A stretch of 25,797 bases of DNA, taken from the NCBI GenBank assembly GCA_035938875.1, contig DASZGL010000081.1, positions 1-25,797 on the forward strand, given 5' to 3'. The DNA comes from DASZGL01 sp035938875. GTDB taxonomy: Bacteria; Chloroflexota; Dormibacteria; Aeolococcales; Aeolococcaceae. Position numbers and translations under genes: made by a program. The notes below the pieces were generated by a model. It saw only the letters and a program-made list of their open reading frames with translations. It was not told the DNA's origin and did not search any database. This document shows, one piece after another, positions 15,859-25,797 of this stretch; the first letter of the stretch is position 1, and the number at the start of each line of letters is the position of its first letter.

Positions 15859-16072
15859 TCAGGAGGTTGATCACCACCGTGAGAACGACGCTGAGCACCA
15901 GCGACGTTCCCAGCGGGATGGCAAAGGACACGTTGCCTCGCGATCCGGAGAAGTCCCCGGGGAGGCGGCCGAAGGGCAGGCGCCCGCCGAGCGCCAGGAC
16001 CAGCCCGGCGACGGCGACGAGGACGCCCACGACCAGCAGGATGCGTCCCAGCAACGAGCTGTCGATCTCCAT
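15848..16072 (-). CDS. DUF2905 family small membrane protein
   Basis: A 74-residue protein with two membrane helices (about 8-28 and 48-71) joined by a loop carrying GRLPFGRLPGDFSG, the hallmark of DUF2905. It is full length for the family, whose function is unknown. The ATG at 16072 lacks a clear Shine-Dalgarno site but is preceded at 7 nt by TAGTCT on the minus strand, again a leaderless pattern. It is convergent with the DnaJ gene. Confidence 0.9.
   Translation of the reverse strand: MEIDSSLLGRILLVVGVLVAVAGLVLALGGRLPFGRLPGDFSGSRGNVSFAIPLGTSLVLSVVLTVVINLLIRR
15850..15867. repeat. 18-bp perfect palindrome at convergent gene ends
   Basis: ACCTCCTGATCAGGAGGT is its own reverse complement. 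It covers the DnaJ stop codon and the last codons of the DUF2905 gene. It could form a short hairpin in either transcript and act as a weak two-way terminator, though codon constraints alone may explain it. Confidence 0.5.
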
Positions 16073-16125
16073 CGCCTGAAGACTACCCCGGGAGCACAGT
16101 CGCGACCGCCGGTTCCGGTTGCGGC

Positions 16126-16147
16126 CCTGCGAACAAGCCGTCGCAGG
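16126..16147 (-). terminator. Hairpin after the M23 peptidase gene
   Basis: CCTGCGA / TCGCAGG form a perfect 7-bp stem with an 8-nt loop, 6 nt downstream of the peptidase stop codon on the minus strand. No T-tract follows. It is a likely transcript 3' end; function is inferred from position. Confidence 0.45.
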
Positions 16148-16153
16148 TCGTCC

Positions 16154-17929
16154 TTAGCTCAACTGCCCCGCGAGATATGCGGCCGGGTCCATCCAGTCGC
16201 CGCGGTGGCGGATCTCGAAGTGGAGGTGCGGGCCCGTCGACCAGCCCGTGGAACCCTGGTAGCCGACGATCTGCCCCTGGTGGACGACCTGGCCCGCTTT
16301 GACGGCGATGCTCTGCAGGTGGCCGTAGACGGTGACGAAGCCGTCGGGATGGGCGATGACCACGTAGTTGCCGTAGCCGACCAGCTTGCCCGTCTGGTCG
16401 ACGCTCGCGGAGGCGAGCAGCACCACGCCGTCAGCCGCGGCGTGGATCGGCGCGCCCATCGGGCCGGCGAGGTCGACCCCTGTGTGGAAGTGGGGGAAGA
16501 AGGTGCCGTGGTAGGTCATTGGACCCTCGAGGTCGGCGGTGGTCGGGCCGAAGCCCTGCGTCACCGGGGCCACCTCGGGGGCGATGAACTGCTGGTGGTG
16601 GCGGATGGCGTCGAGCTGAACTGTGGCCAGCGAGCCGATCTGCTGCAGTTGCGCCTCGACGGCGGCGATGCTCGCCTCCTGGGTGAGCTGCGTCTGCACC
16701 ATTGAGAGGTCGTAGGCGACGGCGTCGCGCACCTCAGGGATGGCGATGGTGGCCGCCGAGGCGATCAGCGCGTCGCGCTGCGGCGGGCTCTGGGCGGCGC
16801 TGCGGAAGAGCTCGTACTCGTTGCGGAGGTTGTCGTTGTACGAGGCCTCGGTGGTCTGCCGGGCGCCGATGAGCGGGCCGAGTCTGGCGCTCTGGGCTGC
16901 GAAGCTCCCGTCACCGACGGTGACCTGGTCGGGATCGGGGACGTGCACGGCGACGAGGTGGGCGAGCCGCGCGATCTCCGCCTCCTGGCTGATCAGCTCC
17001 GCCTGCTGGGCGGCCAGTCCTCGCTCGATGCCCAGGAGCTGGGTCCACGTCTGAGGCCCCGAATGGCCGGTGCCGACGGCGTCCTTGGCGGTGACCTCAG
17101 CGCGCTGGTAGGCAGTTGTTGCCAACGACGCGGCGGCGTGGGATCTGGCGCCAGCCGGGCTCACTGACGCCGCCCCGGCGATCAGCGTGGCGGCGGCGGC
17201 CAGCGGCGCAAGGCCCAGAGCGACGGCGAGGCCCCGCCGGCGCATGCCGAGCGGGCGTCGCGTGAGCCTTGGCCGCGGCCGCGTCCCCGGGGGCCGCGGT
17301 GGCCGGCGCCTCGGCCAGGGAAGCAAGCGCCGGCGCCGGCCGGCGGTGAGCAAGCCGGCGAGTAGGGTGGCAGCCGTCGCTGCCACCAGCGCCCAGATGA
17401 GTCGCGAGGGATGCGGCGCGCCGGCGTCAGCAGGCGCTGGTGCCCATGCCGATCCGCCAAGGGCTGGGTCGGCCTCAGCAAGACGGAAGTGCCGCAGGTC
17501 GGGATGTTCGGCGCGGGTGGGGTGGGCGAGGATGTCGAGCAGGGTGCCGAGAAAGGGCGCGTTCTGGAATCGGGCCGCCGCGTTGGCGATGACCACGGCC
17601 CTGACGATGGGACCGAAGGTCGTTGTCGACGGAGCCCCGCCCGCAGCCGGAGGCGGTCCGGCCGGACCCGACATTCCCGCAGGCGCCGGAGCCGCCGTGG
17701 CACCGGGGCTCTGCGCTGGTGAGGCCCCCGGTGTGGGTGTCGGTGTCGGCGTCGGTGTCGAGGCCGGTATCGGAGCCGGCGTCGGGGTCGAGTTGAGCTG
17801 GCAGATGAGCCCGGTGACACCGGTGGGACAGGGCGTGGGGTTGGTGGCGGCTCGCGAAGAGGCCACGGACAGCACGAGCAGTGGCAGTGCGGCGGCTGCC
17901 GCCATGGCAAAGCGGGTGTTGATTCGCAT
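16154..17929 (-). CDS. Membrane-anchored M23 (LytM-type) peptidase with N-terminal extension
   Basis: A 591-residue protein. The start at 17929 begins MRINTRF and a signal or anchor helix (about 8-28). A Pro/Thr/Ala-rich extracytoplasmic stretch follows (about 45-105), with a PTPTPTPTP run. A helical segment comes next, then a membrane helix (LIWALVAATAATLLAGLLTA), a very Arg/Pro-rich loop, another helix (LAVALGLAPLAAAATLIAGA), a long helical/coiled-coil region and the M23 domain (about 460-591). Zinc ligands and catalytic residues are present: His482 and Asp486 in HTGVD, His537 in VYGHL, and His568/His570 in HLHFE. M23 enzymes cut peptidoglycan cross-bridges, and the coiled coil usually controls activity. 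The reading frame is open further upstream to 18223 but would overlap the pyrimidine leader. No clear ribosome site is visible. Confidence 0.88.
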   Translation of the reverse strand: MRINTRFAMAAAAALPLLVLSVASSRAATNPTPCPTGVTGLICQLNSTPTPAPIPASTPTPTPTPTPGASPAQSPGATAAPAPAGMSGPAGPPPAAGGAPSTTTFGPIVRAVVIANAAARFQNAPFLGTLLDILAHPTRAEHPDLRHFRLAEADPALGGSAWAPAPADAGAPHPSRLIWALVAATAATLLAGLLTAGRRRRLLPWPRRRPPRPPGTRPRPRLTRRPLGMRRRGLAVALGLAPLAAAATLIAGAASVSPAGARSHAAASLATTAYQRAEVTAKDAVGTGHSGPQTWTQLLGIERGLAAQQAELISQEAEIARLAHLVAVHVPDPDQVTVGDGSFAAQSARLGPLIGARQTTEASYNDNLRNEYELFRSAAQSPPQRDALIASAATIAIPEVRDAVAYDLSMVQTQLTQEASIAAVEAQLQQIGSLATVQLDAIRHHQQFIAPEVAPVTQGFGPTTADLEGPMTYHGTFFPHFHTGVDLAGPMGAPIHAAADGVVLLASASVDQTGKLVGYGNYVVIAHPDGFVTVYGHLQSIAVKAGQVVHQGQIVGYQGSTGWSTGPHLHFEIRHRGDWMDPAAYLAGQLS

Positions 17930-18042
17930 CAGGTGGTGACGTCCCCACGGTGGTCGCGGCGGGCCGGCGATCCCCCAGCACTCACCGGCCAGACCTTCCT
18001 CTGCAAAAGAGACGGGTCGAGCACTCGATTTATTGCTTGGCT

Positions 18043-18072
18043 TCGACGGACAGACGTTCGATCGACTAGACT
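18043..18072 (+). promoter_or_regulatory. Pyrimidine operon promoter
   Basis: TCGACG (-35, four of six consensus) is separated by 18 bp from TAGACT (-10). The predicted start near 18079 lies just before the PyrR-binding hairpin, so the whole element would be transcribed. The 272-bp gap 17930-18201 also has to hold the divergent peptidase promoter, for which I see only an AT-rich patch near 18024-18035. Confidence 0.55.
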
Positions 18073-18084
18073 CGCCCGCGACCT

Positions 18085-18125
18085 GATCCGCTTGAAGCCG
18101 GTCCGGAGAGGCCGGCAAGGGGATC
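18085..18125 (+). promoter_or_regulatory. PyrR-binding RNA element
   Basis: The leader folds exactly like known PyrR-binding loops. The lower stem is GATCC (18085-18089) with GGATC (18121-18125). A purine-rich internal loop follows (CGCTTGAA against AAGG). The upper stem is GCCGGTC (18097-18103) with GGCCGGC (18110-18116), closed by the hexaloop CGGAGA (18104-18109). The conserved core GTCCGGAGAGGC matches the Bacillus and actinobacterial consensus (UCCNGNGAGGC). PyrR with bound UMP/UTP binds this RNA and lowers expression of the pyr genes. The pyrR gene itself is in the operon. Confidence 0.88.
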
Positions 18126-18158
18126 GCCACGCCGGCAGGCCACGCCCGCCGGTGGTGC

Positions 18159-18196
18159 GCCTCCGCGCCGGAAGCTTCGGATCGGTGCTTGGAGGC
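18159..18196 (+). promoter_or_regulatory. Hairpin that would mask the pyrB ribosome site
   Basis: GCCTCC (18159-18164) is perfectly complementary to GGAGGC (18191-18196), which contains the GGAGG ribosome site of pyrB. Forming this stem would block translation. No T-tract terminator is seen between the PyrR site and pyrB, so control by translation initiation looks more likely than attenuation. The pairing is seen; the mechanism is inferred. Confidence 0.5.
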
Positions 18197-18201
18197 CCGT
18201 C

Positions 18202-19131
18202 GTGACGGCAGCGACACCGACACCCCGCCTGCTCGACCACGTTCTCTCCAGCCAGCAGTTCGACCGAGCGTTGCTCGAGCGAGTCTTCCAGCGGGCTCGG
18301 GCGCTCACCGGGGTACGCGACCAGCGCCTCGCGGGGCGGATCATGGCCACGCTCTTCTACGAGCCGAGCACGCGCACCCGGCTGTCATTCGAGTCGGCGA
18401 TGCTCAGGCTCGGCGGCTCGGTGATCGGCACGGAGGCCGCGGGCGAGTTCTCCAGCGCCATCAAGGGAGAGACCCTCGAGGACACCGTGCGCATGGCCAT
18501 GGCGTACGCCGATGTCATCGTGCTCCGTCACAACGAGGCCGGCGCCGCGGCGCGTGCGGCTGCGGTCAGCGACGTGCCCATCGTCAATGCCGGCGACGGT
18601 CCCGGAGAGCATCCCACCCAGGCGCTGCTCGACCTCTACACCATCCAGACTGAGCTGGGCCGCGTCGACGGGCTTCACGTGGTGCTCAGCGGCGACCTGC
18701 GCTACGGACGCACCGCCCGGTCGCTCGCGGTGCTCCTGTCGCAGTTCGCCGGCGTGCGTCTCAGCTTCGTCGCCCCCGACGTGGTGCAGATGGGTGCCGA
18801 CATCCTCGCCCTCATGGAGGCGCGTGGCGTTGCCTACACGCTGAGCGATCGTCTCGCCGACGTTGCCATGCACGCCGACGTCCTGTACCAGACGCGCATC
18901 CAGAAGGAGCGCTTCGAGGATCCGACGTTGTTCTCGCGAGCGCGCGGCGACACCCGCATCGATGCAGCGCTGATGCGCCGGCTGCCCGAGTCGGCGATCG
19001 TCATGCATCCCCTGCCGCGAGTCGACGAGATCGCCGTCGAGGTCGACAGCGATCCGCGCGCCGCCTACTTCCGCCAGGCCCGCAACGGTGTGGCGGTGCG
19101 CATGGCACTGCTGGAGATGCTGCTCGCGTGA
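18202..19131 (+). CDS. pyrB: Aspartate carbamoyltransferase catalytic subunit
   Basis: A 309-residue enzyme that joins carbamoyl phosphate and aspartate, the committed step of pyrimidine synthesis. The carbamoyl-phosphate loop STRT is at 56-59, the mobile loop with Lys88 is SSAIKGE (84-90), HPTQ is at 137-140, and HPLPRVDEI at 269-277. The start is GTG at 18202 with GGAGG 6 nt upstream. It is first in the operon, behind the PyrR-binding leader. No pyrI regulatory subunit is present. Its stop overlaps the pyrR start by 4 nt (GTGA). Confidence 0.97.
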   Translation: MTAATPTPRLLDHVLSSQQFDRALLERVFQRARALTGVRDQRLAGRIMATLFYEPSTRTRLSFESAMLRLGGSVIGTEAAGEFSSAIKGETLEDTVRMAMAYADVIVLRHNEAGAAARAAAVSDVPIVNAGDGPGEHPTQALLDLYTIQTELGRVDGLHVVLSGDLRYGRTARSLAVLLSQFAGVRLSFVAPDVVQMGADILALMEARGVAYTLSDRLADVAMHADVLYQTRIQKERFEDPTLFSRARGDTRIDAALMRRLPESAIVMHPLPRVDEIAVEVDSDPRAAYFRQARNGVAVRMALLEMLLA

Positions 19132-19697
19132 GCCTGGCGCACCCGCAGGGCTCGCCGCCACAGCTGCTCGATGCCGAGGGCGTCACCCGCACCGTCGTCC
19201 GACTCGCCCACGAGATTCGCGAGCGTCACCCTGGGCTGGAACACGTTGTTCTCGCCGGAGTGCTGACCCGTGGCGTCCCGCTGGCTCAGCGCGTCGCCGA
19301 CGCGCTGGAGGGGATGGGCGAGGTGCGTCCGCCGCTGCTGCGCCTCGACCTGCGCGACTATCGCGACGACCGGCCTCGTCCGGCGACGCCGCGTCCGGGT
19401 GCTGTCAGCGCGCTCGACGACCACGCGCCGCGCGTGGCCGTCGACGGCAGCGCGGTTGTCGTGGTCGATGACGTCTTCTACACGGGTCGCACGCTTCGCG
19501 CTGCGCTCGACGCGCTCGCCGACTGCGGTCGACCCGCCAGCGTCGAGCTGCTCGTGCTCGTCGACCGTGGCGGACGCGAGGTGCCGCTGCGCGCGACCTA
19601 CGTGGGCAAGAACGTGCCCACATCCTCCGGCGAGCGCGTGGCCGTGCGGCTCCGCGAGGTGGATGGAGTCGACGGCGCCTGGCTGGTGGAACTGTGA
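19128..19697 (+). CDS. pyrR: PyrR: pyrimidine operon regulator / uracil phosphoribosyltransferase
   Basis: A 189-residue PRTase-fold protein. The PRPP-binding motif VVVVDDVFYTGRT is at 110-122, and GVLTRGVPLAQR (44-55) is the family's N-terminal phosphate/RNA-binding loop. PyrR binds UMP or UTP and then the leader RNA, repressing the operon; many members also have weak uracil phosphoribosyltransferase activity. A GTG start overlaps the pyrB stop by 4 nt. The PyrR-binding RNA at 18085-18125 is a strong match, supporting autoregulation. Placement second, after pyrB, is less common than pyrR first. Confidence 0.96.
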   Translation: MSLAHPQGSPPQLLDAEGVTRTVVRLAHEIRERHPGLEHVVLAGVLTRGVPLAQRVADALEGMGEVRPPLLRLDLRDYRDDRPRPATPRPGAVSALDDHAPRVAVDGSAVVVVDDVFYTGRTLRAALDALADCGRPASVELLVLVDRGGREVPLRATYVGKNVPTSSGERVAVRLREVDGVDGAWLVEL

Positions 19698-21032
19698 ACG
19701 TCATCCTTCGTGGGCTGCGCGTCATCGATCCGCTGCAGGGCATCGACCGATCGGGCCAGGATGTCTGGCTGCGCGACGGGCGCATCGTCGCCATCGATCG
19801 TCGCGTCAACGCCAACGGGGTGCCGGTGCTCGACCTCGCACCCCCTCCGGGGCAGTCTGAGCGCGTCCTCTGCCCGGGATTCATCGACCTGCATGCCCAT
19901 CTTCGCGAACCCGGCGAGGAGAAGAAGGAGACGGTGAACAGCGGCGCCGACGCGGCCGCGGCCGGGGGATTCACCCAGGTGGTGGCAATGGCCAACACCA
20001 AGCCGCCCGTCGACAGCGTGGCGCGGGTGGGTCAGGCTCGAGTGCGCGCTGCGCGTGCCCGCGTCCGCGTGCTCGTCGCCGCGGCGCTGACCCGCGCGCT
20101 CCGCGGCACTCAGCTGGTCGACATCGCCGGCTGTGCCACCGCCGGCGCAGCATGCTTCAGCGACGACGGTCGCAACAGCATGTCGGAGCACGTGCTCACC
20201 GAGGGACTGCGCGCCGCGGCGCGGACGGGCCGGCCGGTGCTCGTCCATCCCGAGGACGAGGCGATGATCGCCGCCAGCAACCCGGACATGCCCTCGGTGG
20301 TGCGCTGCCCCGAGCGCCCGGTGGAGGCCGAGGTGGCCGCTGTGACGTCGGCGCTGCGCGCCCTCGAGGCAGCAGGAACAGGTCATCTCCATCTCCAGCA
20401 CGTATCCGCGACACCGTCGGTCGACCTGATCCGCCAGGCGAAGGAGCGCGGACTGCAGGTCACCGCCGAGGTCACCCCGCATCACCTGTCGATGTGGCAG
20501 CCATTCGAGGAGGAACCCGACCCGGTGTCGCTGCGCAAGGTGAATCCTCCGCTACGCAGCGAGCTCGATCGTGCCGCCATGGTCCACGCTCTGCGCGACG
20601 GCGTCATCGACGCGGTTGCCACCGACCACGCACCGCACACCGCTGAAGACAAGGTTGGCGATTACGCCGATGCCGCCCCTGGGATGATCGGACTGGAGAC
20701 GGCGCTGAGCACGTGTCTCAGCATCGGCGGCATGGGTGGCGATTGGATGCCTCTGCTCGTCGCCAGGATGGTTGCGGGGCCCTACGCGGTGCTCGGTGAG
20801 GGCTGCGGTCTTCGCCGGCCGCATCTCGGTGTCGGCGACCCGGCGAACTGCACGCTGTTCGACCCCGACGCAACCTGGACGATCGGGGGCCGGCCGTTCC
20901 GTTCCCTGTCGAGCAACACACCGCTGCACGGTTTCGAGCTGCGCGGGCGCGTGCTGCTGACCCTGGTCGACGGCGGCGTCGCCTACCTGGAGACGCAGGA
21001 GTCTCCTGCGGCCGGCGTGGTCGAGGCGTTCG

Positions 21033-21043
<11 letters not shown>
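19694..21043 (+). CDS. pyrC: Dihydroorotase
   Basis: A 449-residue amidohydrolase that closes carbamoyl-aspartate to dihydroorotate. Zinc ligands His67 and His69 lie in DLHAHLREPG, with the substrate Arg71 and Asn101. Asp157/158 in CFSDDG, His185 in LVHPED, His236 in LHLQHVSA and the catalytic Asp311 in TDHAPHT complete the site. The pattern is the longer class I (Bacillus/Aquifex) type, without a carboxylated lysine. The GTG start overlaps pyrR by 4 nt, and the stop overlaps the carAB start by 11 nt. Confidence 0.97.
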
Positions 21044-25622
<4,579 letters not shown>

Positions 25623-25639
25623 GCGCCCTGCCGGCCACG

Positions 25640-25797
25640 GTGCCGCTCTCCGACCTGTCGCGCGCCGTCGACGATCGAGGCACGGTGGTCGCGGTCGACG
25701 AGCTTGGTGCGGGTCTCGTCGAGCTTGTCGCGCGGCTCCCGGTGATCGCCTCGCGAGCCAGGGCGGGTGAGTTCGCCCAGCTGCGCTGCGGACCCGG
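25640..25797 (+). CDS. pyrK: Dihydroorotate dehydrogenase electron-transfer subunit, N-terminal fragment
   Basis: Only about 52 residues are in the window. The frame reads VVAVDELGAGLVELVARL, then PVIASRARAGEFAQLRCGP, which matches the start of the ferredoxin-reductase-like FAD domain of PyrK (strand, strand, then P-G-Q/E-F-hxLR). PyrK passes electrons from PyrD to NAD. Its place directly after carAB in a pyr operon supports this. The GTG at 25640 is the best start; a CTG at 25619 overlapping carAB is the alternative. No ribosome site is obvious. Confidence 0.7.
   Translation, partial: MPLSDLSRAVDDRGTVVAVDELGAGLVELVARLPVIASRARAGEFAQLRCGP

Noticed and set aside
17700..17780. Short tandem-like repeats (GTCGGTGTCGGTGTCGG)
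   Set aside because: They are the coding sequence of the Pro/Thr run in the M23 protein, not an independent repeat element.
17930..18079. c-di-AMP (ydaO-type) riboswitch upstream of the M23 peptidase
   Set aside because: The position suits one, but I could not find the conserved blocks of the ydaO consensus. Only generic stems are visible.

Overview
The window is about 26 kb of very GC-rich (roughly two-thirds or more G+C), gene-dense bacterial chromosome. It has no mobile elements, CRISPR arrays, rRNA or tRNA that I can see. The gene content fits a high-GC Gram-positive-type lineage of the Terrabacteria: an LCP cell-wall ligase, a PyrR-controlled pyrimidine operon, a group III-like phosphofructokinase, a mycothiol-S-transferase/DinB-type protein, a DUF2905 protein and an MMPL exporter. 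A deep actinobacterial, Chloroflexota or Dormibacterota-like genome is my best inference; the window has no marker that settles it.

Layout. (1) 1-3208, minus strand: a TetR regulator, an MMPL/RND-type exporter and the start of an MFS exporter, probably one efflux unit. A perfect inverted repeat sits over the regulator's promoter, and a related half-site precedes the exporter. (2) 3257-8718, plus strand: SDR oxidoreductase, acyl-CoA dehydrogenase, thiolase and two more acyl-CoA dehydrogenases, mostly overlapping or abutting. This is an acyl-CoA catabolic operon without an enoyl-CoA hydratase or acyl-CoA ligase in view. (3) 8914-11491: an LCP-family cell-wall polymer ligase and a phosphofructokinase with PPi-type active-site residues. 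(4) 11566-14146: a MeaB-type GTPase and the large subunit of a B12-dependent acyl-CoA mutase whose substrate-pocket residues are of isobutyryl-CoA mutase type rather than methylmalonyl-CoA mutase type. Functionally it connects branched-chain acyl-CoA to the straight-chain acyl-CoA handled by block 2. (5) 14206-17929: a DinB/mycothiol-type protein, a zinc-finger-less DnaJ, a convergent DUF2905 membrane protein and a large membrane-anchored M23 peptidase. (6) 18043-25797: a de novo pyrimidine operon pyrB-pyrR-pyrC-carAB-pyrK (truncated), with every junction overlapping except the last.

The most notable points are: a textbook PyrR-binding RNA hairpin (18085-18125) followed by a hairpin that would mask the pyrB Shine-Dalgarno sequence; a single uninterrupted 1529-residue CarA-CarB fusion; the ICM-type mutase next to its GTPase; the Asp104/Lys124 phosphofructokinase; an acyl-CoA dehydrogenase that has lost two FAD-binding motifs but keeps its catalytic glutamate; and a recurrent leaderless promoter pattern (TANNNT-like box 6-8 nt before ATG).
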